Assembly: GCA_036871055.1 (NCBI GenBank) | Contig: CP141893.1 | Location: forward strand, 2,108,001-2,172,000 | Source of the DNA: Bisbaumannia sp015645095 | GTDB lineage: Bacteria > Pseudomonadota > Gammaproteobacteria > Pseudomonadales > Halomonadaceae | Reading direction: 5' to 3' | Length of the DNA stretch: 64,000 bases | In this document: positions 18,175 to 26,260 of the stretch, piece by piece | Position numbering within the stretch: position 1 is the stretch's first letter | Layout of the letters: each line of letters starts with the position of its first letter | Translations under genes and position numbers: made by a program | Notes under the pieces: generated by a model | Told to the model about the DNA's origin: nothing | What the model saw: only the letters and a program-made list of their open reading frames with translations | Database searches by the model: none

Positions 18175-19575
18175 TTATATAAAAAACCTGAACCCTTGCG
18201 GGATCACACCACTCCAACCACTAGATTTTACATGACAAAAACCTAAAATCTCACAAAACTCATCAAAAAACCCATCAACACTCTTCCTACTCCCCGAAAC
18301 AACAAGGGTAAATTCATCCATCTTCCCTTTTTTTAGAAAGCCATCCACTTTCAACTCTCTTGCAAGCTTAAGCATTCTATTACGCTTAAGAGAAAAACCC
18401 TTAGATGCATGAAGCACATAGCACCTTCTAATCAAATCGCCATTATTCTTCTTCTTAGAAGAAGCCAGAGTTACAGATCTTGCAACACCGCTTGCAATTG
18501 GAGCCAGCACTGAGGAAATATCGAAGATTAGCTTCTTATCAATCTGATCATGTGTTAGCGGCGCATCAGGATAATAATAATCAATTATAGCTCTTGGTAT
18601 ATCCCTGCCTTGACCATCAGATGGATACATATTAACGCCAATCTGAGCTCTTGAGTTCATCTCTATAACTGCATGACCTCCTGTCTTCATATCATACAGA
18701 ACATCAACCCCACAGTATTCCAAACCGGGAATCGATGAAATAGCTTTAATAGCAGATTGCTTGACAGTTCCAGGCAGGCTCTCAGTTGCATCAATCACAT
18801 CGCCACCAGCAGAAGCATTCGCTTTCCCCCGCAAGAACAAACGCTCCCCCTTTCCAAGCACGCTAGTTAGCTCATACCCCGCCTCCTTTATCTTCATAAA
18901 AACCTCCCTATCTTTTCTTATTAGACCTTTAGACAAGAAAGGGTTTTTTTTCCTATCATTATTCTTTATGCCAATCAGCTCATCAACAGTATGCTCCCCA
19001 TCGCCAACAACATTGGCAGGCACTCTCTTGACCGCACCTGCCACTTCTCCACCGACCACAAAGACTCTATAGTCCTCCCCTAGCACATGCTGCTCAACAA
19101 CCACCTCTTTCACATTCAACTGATCAACCACATAATTGTAAGCATCAACAATCTCCCCCTTGCTTTTAAGATTGGTAAAAACCCCTCGCCCCAATGTCCC
19201 ATCGAGAGGCTTAATCACCACCGGAAATCCTATTTCACCCACATACTTGAGCAAAGGCTCAACACCTAGGGCTGATGAAAATGACTTTCCCAGAGGAACA
19301 GCGACTCCACTCTCAAGCATTAACTCCCTAGCTTTCTGCTTATTTTTTATCGCCGTAATCGCTTCATTTGTGGTCAATGAACATTTCGACCTATTGAAAA
19401 CCATAGACCGACCTTTTGACTCGATCCTATATCTATTGAATTCCGCATCCAGCACTGTTACTTCGAGGCCACGCCTCCATGCCTCCAAAGAGATAGTATA
19501 ACTACACAGTTTGCTACCAAACGCATCCCGAACAACTTTTGATGAAAAATGTTCTGGCCAAGAGCGGTATGCCAT
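18175..19575 (-). CDS. ATP-grasp ligase with extra C-terminal domain
   Basis: The 466-residue protein has a short N-terminal domain with YTISLEAWRRGLEVTVLD, an ATP-grasp core (VVIKPLDGTLGRGV, VVEQHVLGEDYRVFVV, KRVPANVVGDGEHT, LRGKANASAGG) and an intact metal end IEMNSRAQIGVNMYP. Residues about 385-450 form a small alpha/beta domain (CYVLHASKGF to FTLVVSGS) with spacing like an acylphosphatase fold, also visible in three other ligases here. It probably forms an amide bond on an unknown acid. A G9 run joins the ribosome-binding site GAGGA to the ATG, so spacing could vary by slippage. AT-rich composition suggests transfer. Confidence 0.8.
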   Translation of the reverse strand: MAYRSWPEHFSSKVVRDAFGSKLCSYTISLEAWRRGLEVTVLDAEFNRYRIESKGRSMVFNRSKCSLTTNEAITAIKNKQKARELMLESGVAVPLGKSFSSALGVEPLLKYVGEIGFPVVIKPLDGTLGRGVFTNLKSKGEIVDAYNYVVDQLNVKEVVVEQHVLGEDYRVFVVGGEVAGAVKRVPANVVGDGEHTVDELIGIKNNDRKKNPFLSKGLIRKDREVFMKIKEAGYELTSVLGKGERLFLRGKANASAGGDVIDATESLPGTVKQSAIKAISSIPGLEYCGVDVLYDMKTGGHAVIEMNSRAQIGVNMYPSDGQGRDIPRAIIDYYYPDAPLTHDQIDKKLIFDISSVLAPIASGVARSVTLASSKKKNNGDLIRRCYVLHASKGFSLKRNRMLKLARELKVDGFLKKGKMDEFTLVVSGSRKSVDGFFDEFCEILGFCHVKSSGWSGVIPQGFRFFI

Positions 19576-19590
19576 CCCCCCCCCTCCTCA
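19576..19590 (-). promoter_or_regulatory. Ribosome-binding site with G9 homopolymer before the start codon
   Basis: The coding strand reads TGAGGA, nine G, then ATG (C9 at 19576-19584 on the plus strand). The homopolymer forms the whole spacer between Shine-Dalgarno and start codon. Loss or gain of a G would change spacing and hence translation of the ATP-grasp gene, a known route to phase variation in surface-structure genes. Whether the tract varies in a population cannot be seen here. Confidence 0.4.
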
Positions 19591-19648
19591 TTAAACTAGA
19601 TTTATCAAAGAAATTAGAAACCCCAACACCCAAACCAGGCCATCACCC

Positions 19649-20803
19649 TCAGCTTCTTAGCAATAGAATCTTTTTCTTCAACGAGGGCTTCCTTACTATA
19701 GTGAGATTTGACACATGGTGCTCGAAGAAGACCTTATCAATAAACAAAGCCGCAGCCATAGCCTTACCTCTCATTGAAACCCCAACCACTCCACTAACTT
19801 CATCTGATGACTTAACTGACAATGAACCACCAACCGATGCCGCCATGGCTCCTAAAGAGTCTACAAACAGCCTTGAATTCGTCACCCCATGAAAATACAG
19901 ATCATAAGTTGAGCTCAACTTCCTACTTCTTAATATCACGCCAGCACTTTGAGCCTCTCTAACAAAAACTTCAGAGAAAACTTTATCGCAGAAATCCAGA
20001 TTGGACTTATAGTCCTCTGGAATAACAACCCTTTCACAAAGCTCGACAACGTACGGACCGTCATCTCGATTATGGACAATATCCACCGTCCCATTCCTGA
20101 GACCAGATATCGTAATCACTGCTCGCTCGGCAAGCTCTTTGATCATACCAGGAGCTTCAACCTCGGTGCTTGAGCCACCGTTCCTCTGCAATGAAGCGAC
20201 GGCCTTTCCGGCCACCACATAAACACGATACTGATCTCCAGAAATCTGCTTTTCAATAAGAAATCTGGCCTTCTCAGATTTACTTCTGCTACCATCCTCA
20301 TCAACTTCAGCGGATGACAGATTTATCGTTTGAGCATAAGAGGCCGGTTCAGCATCACTGGTCGTCGGCAAATGTGCCTTTACTTTCTTTATTGCTTTAG
20401 CAAGCTGCTTCCTATCTTTTACATCATATACTGCGAAGGTCGGATTCTCTCCAAAGACCTCCTTGACAACAACAGGGTAGCCGATCCTATTGGCATACTT
20501 TACGGGATCTTTCTCGGCAAAATATGAGAAGGTTGCCCCTTTTGGAACACGAACGCCTTTGCGCTGGTGTATGGCACGCCGGAACCGTTTCTGAAGAACA
20601 AATGTCACTGTAGAGAGCCGCGTACTTAGCGCCACACTGTGAACAAAAGCAGTGTTATTATCCTGAACCTTTTCAGAATCACTCTCTACGTAAATTAGCT
20701 GGCCAGGCATGACCTTTGTCTTTGCACCATACAGGACTGCCTGGAGCAAGACATTGAATCCGTCAAAGTTTTCGTTCTTCACTGAACTGGCAATACTATT
20801 CAT
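19649..20803 (-). CDS. Divergent ATP-grasp-like protein
   Basis: The 384-residue protein keeps recognisable ATP-grasp landmarks: YANRIGYPVVVKEVFGENPTFAVYD in place of the glycine-rich loop, LIEKQISGDQYRVYVVAGK as hinge, and ISGLRNGTVDIVHNRDDGPYVVELCE near the end. It lacks the central VVGDG and NxSTG/VHP segments of its neighbours, and E-x-N at the metal site reads E-L-C-E. The C-terminal 85 residues resemble the small extra domain of the other ligases. It may be a non-catalytic partner or a ligase with altered chemistry. ATG 20803 is preceded by AGGAAAAAAG. It sits between two complete ligases, with 20- and 73-base gaps. Confidence 0.62.
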   Translation of the reverse strand: MNSIASSVKNENFDGFNVLLQAVLYGAKTKVMPGQLIYVESDSEKVQDNNTAFVHSVALSTRLSTVTFVLQKRFRRAIHQRKGVRVPKGATFSYFAEKDPVKYANRIGYPVVVKEVFGENPTFAVYDVKDRKQLAKAIKKVKAHLPTTSDAEPASYAQTINLSSAEVDEDGSRSKSEKARFLIEKQISGDQYRVYVVAGKAVASLQRNGGSSTEVEAPGMIKELAERAVITISGLRNGTVDIVHNRDDGPYVVELCERVVIPEDYKSNLDFCDKVFSEVFVREAQSAGVILRSRKLSSTYDLYFHGVTNSRLFVDSLGAMAASVGGSLSVKSSDEVSGVVGVSMRGKAMAAALFIDKVFFEHHVSNLTIVRKPSLKKKILLLRS

Positions 20804-20823
20804 TCTTTTTTCCTGAACCCTTG

Positions 20824-22749
20824 CTATGCAAGCAGCCGAGCTTTTACTGATGAGGGGCGGGATGAAGTGGGGCCTACAATGAGTCGAGTTGCCATCATGG
20901 AAACCGACTTAACACTCCCGTCTATCTCAATACTTACTCGAGATGGACCAGCATCTTGTGCAGAATAGGACACCCCCAACTGCCTGGCTGACCTGCGAGC
21001 CCAGCGCAGATAATCCTCTTTGTCCAGCGCCCCCTTAACCTCGCAAAGAACCTTGCATCGACCATCGTTAAACTGTTCTGAGACTTTGATATCGAAGTCA
21101 TGTGCAACGTTGGTAAATATCGACTTCACCACTTCACGAGGCTTGCCAAACATTGGATATTCACAGTTGCCTATTGCCGCCTTGGCATTCAGCTCGATAA
21201 TAGCGGCAGACTGAGAGGAGATCTCCTTGGTATGATCTTCGATAAGGATATCAACACCACAGTAACGCAGGCCTGGAACAGCTTTCGTAGCCCTTACGGC
21301 AGCTTCTTTTATAGATGGGTGGAGCTCATCCAGGACATCCACAGAGTCAGCCCCTTGTGAAAGGTTGCAACTCGTCCCGAATACAACATGCTCCCCTAGT
21401 GATGGAACTCTCAGAAGATCAATAGAGTGATCGTTGATATTCCCAAAGGCATTGTCTTCCTCAATAAATGCCGAACGATCAATAAAGTGCGGATTCCTCA
21501 TACGCCATGCATGCTTGGCCAGCATCAGATCGGCCATGCTGTGCACACCATCACCGGTCACAGAGGCAAGCTCACGGCATAGCGCCCCTTTGACCTCATC
21601 ACCGACCACCACAACCCTGTAGTCCTTTCCTTTAATGAATTTTTCAACTATGAAGTCACTATCCTTGTATACGCTACGCCCTAACGTATTGATTGCATTT
21701 AGCAGCTCGTCCTGGGTCCGTATATTTACGACAACCCCCTCGCCTTTAGATCCATTCAGGGGTTTGCAGACGAGTGGATAACCAATCAAATCGGCATAAT
21801 CAAGAGCTGACTGCACATCTTTAGGTTCAAATGCCCTCCCGGCTGGCACAGGCAGGCCTTTCTCGCTTAACACTTGCCGTGTCGCTTCCTTATCGACACA
21901 GAAGGCATGTGACACGATGCTTGAAAGCTGAGATGTGCTCCAGCTAAACAGCATATTATTTCTGTTTTCATCCTCTGCGATCAGGCTAAACTTACTCAAT
22001 CTTGTCGCTGACAGACCGAAACCAAGGGCATAATAATAGAAAAGATACCCTTTGGTTCCGTTCTTCTTCAGCAGCTTGAGCTCTTCAAAGTCCGAATACT
22101 CGTTTATCTCTTTCCCATAGATAAAAGGCTTAGCCGGCAGAGGAAAGACCGCATAGTCTTCGATTCTATAAAAACTTCTAGACAAGAAAGCAACCCTGTC
22201 CGCTTTCACGCCATCTACATAGCACTCGGCCTTGGAGAACTCTTCCCTACCCTTGAGCACCCTGATCAGATCATTGATGGCCAGGCGGAAGGGTCTCAGT
22301 CTAGCCTTCACTTTGTCTTCTAGCAGCGAAGTGCTTTCTTCCTTGTCATCCTCGTCCAACTGAGCAACATGCATCAGCTCATCATAGTTCTTATCAGCAG
22401 AGTATGAACATACCTCATCCCTGTACTGGTAAACTATCTTGCGTATATCTTTACACCTGTAGTCTTCGAGAAGAGACACGCCTGATGCTTTCTCCAAAGC
22501 ACATTCCATCATGCTCCTGCTCAACATTGGAATACGGCCAATCTTGCTCTTGATATAGCCATTCCTGACGATGCACAGCCTAACCCCCCCGACATTGGCA
22601 TTAAGCGTGATGGTATATGTTGGCCGTTTCTCGCCTACCTCTTCCAGCTGCTTTTTGAACAGAAACAGTTCACATGATTCTATTTTTACGCCAAACTCCG
22701 CCAGCTCGCCTTTAGCCAAACAAGCATCAATCGACATGACTCCATCCAT
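20824..22749 (-). CDS. Large ATP-grasp ligase (cyanophycin synthetase-like)
   Basis: The ATG at 22749 follows GGGAGGGAG by six bases and is preferred over an upstream TTG at 22773; it gives 641 residues. Residues 1 to about 265 are an N-terminal region with no motif I recognise, rich in charged residues. The ATP-grasp core follows: VCKPLNGSKGEGV (lysine about 329), IVEKFIKGKDYRVVVV, VTGDG, NLSQGADSVDV-HP and IIELNAKAAIGNCEYP (glutamate about 519, asparagine about 521). The last 75 residues form the small alpha/beta domain shared with neighbouring ligases. All catalytic positions look intact, so amide ligation is expected; the N-terminal part may select the acid substrate. Composition is AT-richer than the rfb genes. 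Confidence 0.8.
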   Translation of the reverse strand: MDGVMSIDACLAKGELAEFGVKIESCELFLFKKQLEEVGEKRPTYTITLNANVGGVRLCIVRNGYIKSKIGRIPMLSRSMMECALEKASGVSLLEDYRCKDIRKIVYQYRDEVCSYSADKNYDELMHVAQLDEDDKEESTSLLEDKVKARLRPFRLAINDLIRVLKGREEFSKAECYVDGVKADRVAFLSRSFYRIEDYAVFPLPAKPFIYGKEINEYSDFEELKLLKKNGTKGYLFYYYALGFGLSATRLSKFSLIAEDENRNNMLFSWSTSQLSSIVSHAFCVDKEATRQVLSEKGLPVPAGRAFEPKDVQSALDYADLIGYPLVCKPLNGSKGEGVVVNIRTQDELLNAINTLGRSVYKDSDFIVEKFIKGKDYRVVVVGDEVKGALCRELASVTGDGVHSMADLMLAKHAWRMRNPHFIDRSAFIEEDNAFGNINDHSIDLLRVPSLGEHVVFGTSCNLSQGADSVDVLDELHPSIKEAAVRATKAVPGLRYCGVDILIEDHTKEISSQSAAIIELNAKAAIGNCEYPMFGKPREVVKSIFTNVAHDFDIKVSEQFNDGRCKVLCEVKGALDKEDYLRWARRSARQLGVSYSAQDAGPSRVSIEIDGSVKSVSMMATRLIVGPTSSRPSSVKARLLA

Positions 22750-22798
22750 AAGTATCTCCCTCCCTTCAACCAACTACCTACCAAATAATATAGGGCAC

Positions 22799-23986
22799 TC
22801 AGGTTTCTAAGGCACCCTTGCAATACAAAAGCCCATTTTTCTCAAGAAAATCTACATATCCCTTATCGGTAAGAAGAGGCTTATGCATTTGGAAGAGCCT
22901 AACCTGACTGTAGCTATTTCCTTCCAACACGACAAAACCATCGTCGCATAGTATTAAGTCGAAGCCACAATAACTCAGATATGGAAGCTTATTAAATAGA
23001 TCACACAGCGCCTGCATGTGTGCCTTCCAGTCGGGAACAAAGCCTCCTTTTATCCACTCACCAGTATCCGGATGCTCTTCCCAGCGCTTACCGCTATATT
23101 TCCCGGCTGCGGCAACGGCGCTTCCTAGCCGTCCCGTCTCCCTGTCTATCTCGATGCTTAACCCCCCCAAAGAAAAATTATCAATGGGGTAGGATTCACT
23201 ATTTCCTACGCGCAGCACCGCCCGCACGACATAAGGCTTTCCGGTGGTGGCATCACGAACCACAAGCACCCTTACGGTATTAACCGTCAAGGGATAAAGC
23301 CGTCGCGAGAAGTCTCCCTGCTGCACATATTCATTAACAATAAACGGAACGCGCTGCTGGCCAAACATCTCGCCAAGCTGCTCGCACTTCACCGTAAAGC
23401 GAGGCGCCTTTTCATCGTTGGTTTCAACAACTGCATGCTGTTTATCAATACGGATAAAATAAATTCCGCCTCCCCCCCCTCCGCCCAGGGGCTTTGCCAC
23501 CAGTATCATGGGCTCGGACTGGCCGCTTGCCACACGCTCCCAGGTCTTCCCATGCGTCACGACGCGTCCATTGCGGAAGGTGGCGATGGTTCTTGGCACT
23601 TGACAGTGTTTTCCAAAAACCTGATCAAATAGTATTTTGTTATTAAAAACAACGCTATATGAACCATTGACCAGGCGCGTCAGCCAACGCTGCACATCGC
23701 TGAGATATAGGTCCACGTTATCTGGACCGAGGCCATAGAGGCGTATCTTCTCCGGGAGGAATCCACGCTCATAGAGGAACTCCGCCTGCTCCGCGGTGAT
23801 CTTTTCCAGGTCAGGGTCGGCATGAAAGTCCAGTGTGAAGCGCTTATGCAGAGCCAGCGCCTCGGTACCACTCAGGTTGGCCATGAAGAGGCGGTGATGG
23901 TCCTTAGGCAGGCCCTCTACCACTGGCATGGTTGGCGGCATTGCCTGAGGGGGTAATACTGGCTTGGTCGGAGAGAGCGACAACAT
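22799..23986 (-). CDS. Sugar-transfer-associated ATP-grasp protein
   Basis: The 395-residue protein matches the sugar-transfer-associated ATP-grasp group found in polysaccharide loci. An N-terminal helical part contains AEFLYERGFLPEKIRLYGL and LYLSDVQRW. It continues with FNNKILFDQVF, a glycine-rich loop after MILVAKPLGG, then VNEYVQQGDFSRRLYP, TVNTVRVLVVRD, DNFSLGGLSIEID and the metal-binding end GFDLILCDDGFVVLEGNSY. All nucleotide and metal positions look intact. It may condense an amino acid with a sugar carboxylate or act on a lipid-linked glycan; the substrate is unknown. The glycine-loop codons include a run of eight G, a possible slippage site. TAGGGG precedes the ATG, 11 bases after the upstream stop. 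Confidence 0.8.
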   Translation of the reverse strand: MLSLSPTKPVLPPQAMPPTMPVVEGLPKDHHRLFMANLSGTEALALHKRFTLDFHADPDLEKITAEQAEFLYERGFLPEKIRLYGLGPDNVDLYLSDVQRWLTRLVNGSYSVVFNNKILFDQVFGKHCQVPRTIATFRNGRVVTHGKTWERVASGQSEPMILVAKPLGGGGGGGIYFIRIDKQHAVVETNDEKAPRFTVKCEQLGEMFGQQRVPFIVNEYVQQGDFSRRLYPLTVNTVRVLVVRDATTGKPYVVRAVLRVGNSESYPIDNFSLGGLSIEIDRETGRLGSAVAAAGKYSGKRWEEHPDTGEWIKGGFVPDWKAHMQALCDLFNKLPYLSYCGFDLILCDDGFVVLEGNSYSQVRLFQMHKPLLTDKGYVDFLEKNGLLYCKGALET

Positions 23987-23997
23987 GGTGGCAACCC

Positions 23998-25182
23998 CTA
24001 GATTCCAAACTCACGGATAAATTCGATGGCCACTTCAGACTGCATCAGGGGGCCATGAACCTGGAAAGGGACGACACTGAGCTGGCTACGCAGCCCTATC
24101 AGCCGTGGGGTGTCGCCACTTATATCGATATCGAGCTGCGCGAAGGTAAAGAGGGGCTTCTTGGCAATCTCGGCCAGAATTCTCTGCTGGGCGAAGCGCC
24201 ATGCCTCTTGATAACGCCTCCGTTCCCAAGGGCGAGGCCGACGAGGTGCGCCTAGGAGAGCATTGGCCCGGTAGCGCACCACGCTTTTCACTCGGCCACT
24301 ATTCAGCGAGAGACGATAGCTTTTGCCAGTGTGATGTCCCCTGGGACACTCGGTACGCTCTACCACGGCAGCCAGCAGGACCAGTTCCGCGCTCGCAGGA
24401 TCGAGCATCATCACTGCCTTCAGGCACGGCCCCGGGGCGGGCGGTCTATCGGAGGCCAGCATGGGCAGGCGCCGAGCATAGAGCTGGTACTGCAGTGCGG
24501 GCGTCTCCAGCATCTGACGCGCCTGGCCGTTGGCCAAGGGTAGGAGGCGTGCCTGGAGGTCGCTGATATAGGCATTGGCCTGGGTATTGGGCAGCCCATA
24601 GAGCGCTTTCTTGTCGGGCAGGAAGCCGCGGTTATGGAGGTACTCCGCATCTTCTTGGCTTAGCCGGCACGACTCGCGCTGAAACTCTTGGCTAAAGTCT
24701 CGCCAGGCCTCTACGCCCTCGGCCTTATCCAGGCGTTTTACCCTCCCCTCGTGACTCAGGTCGGCACTGCGCCTGGTGTCATAGATGACCCGAGTGTGGC
24801 GCCCCCCTTTCAGATAAGGCAGGCGGGCATGGATACCCGCCAGGTGGGGTGTCGGGCGCCTCTCCTCATTGCGGCCATAGCGCAGGTAGTGAATCAGGGG
24901 ATTGATGCCGGCATTACGCACATCCTCGTTCTCCTTGAGATACCAGGTCGTGTGAAAGCCGGGGCCCGGGTTCAGTCCCTGCCAGACACCATGGCTAATA
25001 AAGTGGCCGAGGGGATCCTGCACCGCATGGGAGTCACGCTGCAGCTCGGGATAGTTACCGAGGTACCATTCGGCACTGAAGTAGCCACTGCGCGATATTT
25101 CCTCACGCAGCGATGGCTGGCGACGGCCCAAGGCACGCCGGAGCAGGTGCTTGGTCGAGGTGGGAGTCAGAATCGGCATCAT
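23998..25182 (-). CDS. Two WYLxxY modules fused to a degenerate sugar-transfer-associated ATP-grasp domain
   Basis: The 394-residue protein opens with two copies of a short module: AEWYLGNYPEL...GHFISHG (about residues 37-72) and TTWYLKENEDV...LIHYLRYG (about 78-112). Residues about 155-394 follow the plan of the sugar-transfer-associated ATP-grasp proteins. The segment AEYLHNRGFLPDKKALYGL...AYISDLQAR is conserved, but the glycine-rich loop and hinge are lost and the C-terminal metal site (QLDIDISGDTPRLIGLRS) lacks the usual E-x-N. It is likely inactive as a ligase and may be a scaffold or substrate-binding partner of the neighbouring enzymes. The ATG overlaps the upstream stop as ATGA. Confidence 0.65.
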   Translation of the reverse strand: MMPILTPTSTKHLLRRALGRRQPSLREEISRSGYFSAEWYLGNYPELQRDSHAVQDPLGHFISHGVWQGLNPGPGFHTTWYLKENEDVRNAGINPLIHYLRYGRNEERRPTPHLAGIHARLPYLKGGRHTRVIYDTRRSADLSHEGRVKRLDKAEGVEAWRDFSQEFQRESCRLSQEDAEYLHNRGFLPDKKALYGLPNTQANAYISDLQARLLPLANGQARQMLETPALQYQLYARRLPMLASDRPPAPGPCLKAVMMLDPASAELVLLAAVVERTECPRGHHTGKSYRLSLNSGRVKSVVRYRANALLGAPRRPRPWERRRYQEAWRFAQQRILAEIAKKPLFTFAQLDIDISGDTPRLIGLRSQLSVVPFQVHGPLMQSEVAIEFIREFGI

Positions 25183-26243
25183 GCACCCAGTCGGTCAATA
25201 TGACTGCTGATAAAGGGGTCACTGAGCAGGGGGCGATGGATCTGGTGAGTGGCCAGTTGGCCCTCGCAGACGGCGAAGAAACAGGGCCCATCGTCGGTGA
25301 GCAGGAAGGTGAGATTGCAAGCACGCAAGTAAGATGATTCATCGAAGAAGGCTATCAGCATCTGGCGAGTCTTCTGCCAGTCGGGGAGTTGCCTGCCGAC
25401 GATGCTGCTGCCCAACTGCGGGTGAATGGGGAAGGAGGCCAACGCCTGGGACGACTCGTCCAACCCTTTGCAGGAAGTGATAAGCCCCGTTTCGAGATCT
25501 ACGGAGGCGCTCAGAGCCCCATCCTCGACCCGCATGGCATGGCTGCCGTCTTCACGCTCACGGCCGATCAGCAGAGTGGTAGCCGCGAGTTCTGGCTGCC
25601 ACTGGTTCTGCTCACGGACCAGCAGCACATTCAGTAGGTTCAGGTGCCCGGGCGCCAGGCTCTCGGCAAAACCGCCCTGCGCAACATGCTCAGTCAGTAC
25701 ATAGGAACAGCTTTCCTGGCGTGCCCGGGCTTGAAGAGTCTGCACCAGCTCGTCACTGCGACCTTCCCCCATGGGGCCACGGAAGCTTCCGTCCTCCAGC
25801 AGGACCCGCTGATAACCCGAGCCCATCCCGAACTGCGTGGGGTGGATTATCAGCTCTCCCGAGCCGGCGTCTCCCTGCCGCCACCATGGAGAGGTGATCC
25901 ATTGCACCTCCTCGCTGGTTACCACGCAGTGGATTTCCGGCACCTTGCAGTAATTGCTCATGACATGAGAGCAGAGCACGCGATCGGCCATGACGGTCTG
26001 GTACTTGGCATTGGCGGCCTGCAGCCGCATGGCCTGGAAATCGCTCAAATAGCCTGGCTCGGGCTCATCTACCATGCCATACAGGAACCATCGACTGCGG
26101 AAGAACCCTGCCTGGAAGAGCTGTCGTTGTCGCTCCTGATCAAGCCCGAAACAGGGCTCATCCCAGAAAGCAAGGCTAAAGGCCTGCCAGGCTTGAAGTG
26201 CGTCTGGATCGAGTAGTTCGGGTACTCGAGTGTCACTGAACAT
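25179..26243 (-). CDS. Degenerate sugar-transfer-associated ATP-grasp-like protein
   Basis: The 354-residue protein shares the plan of the two genes that follow it. The N-terminal FQAGFFRSRWFLYGMV...YLSDFQAMRLQ segment is conserved, then comes VMADRVLCSHVMSNYCKVPE, SYVLTEHVAQGGFAESLAPG (hinge) and LLNVLLVRE. The nucleotide loop reads LIIHPTQFGMGSGY, with histidine where lysine is expected, and the last acidic pair is replaced (FLLTDDGPCFFAVCEGQ). Catalysis is doubtful. ATG 26243 follows AAGGAG by five bases and is better than GTG 26249. With its two paralogues it forms a triplet of decreasing conservation, suggesting duplication followed by specialisation. Confidence 0.62.
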   Translation of the reverse strand: MFSDTRVPELLDPDALQAWQAFSLAFWDEPCFGLDQERQRQLFQAGFFRSRWFLYGMVDEPEPGYLSDFQAMRLQAANAKYQTVMADRVLCSHVMSNYCKVPEIHCVVTSEEVQWITSPWWRQGDAGSGELIIHPTQFGMGSGYQRVLLEDGSFRGPMGEGRSDELVQTLQARARQESCSYVLTEHVAQGGFAESLAPGHLNLLNVLLVREQNQWQPELAATTLLIGREREDGSHAMRVEDGALSASVDLETGLITSCKGLDESSQALASFPIHPQLGSSIVGRQLPDWQKTRQMLIAFFDESSYLRACNLTFLLTDDGPCFFAVCEGQLATHQIHRPLLSDPFISSHIDRLGA

Positions 26244-26260
26244 AGTCACTCCTTGACTGC

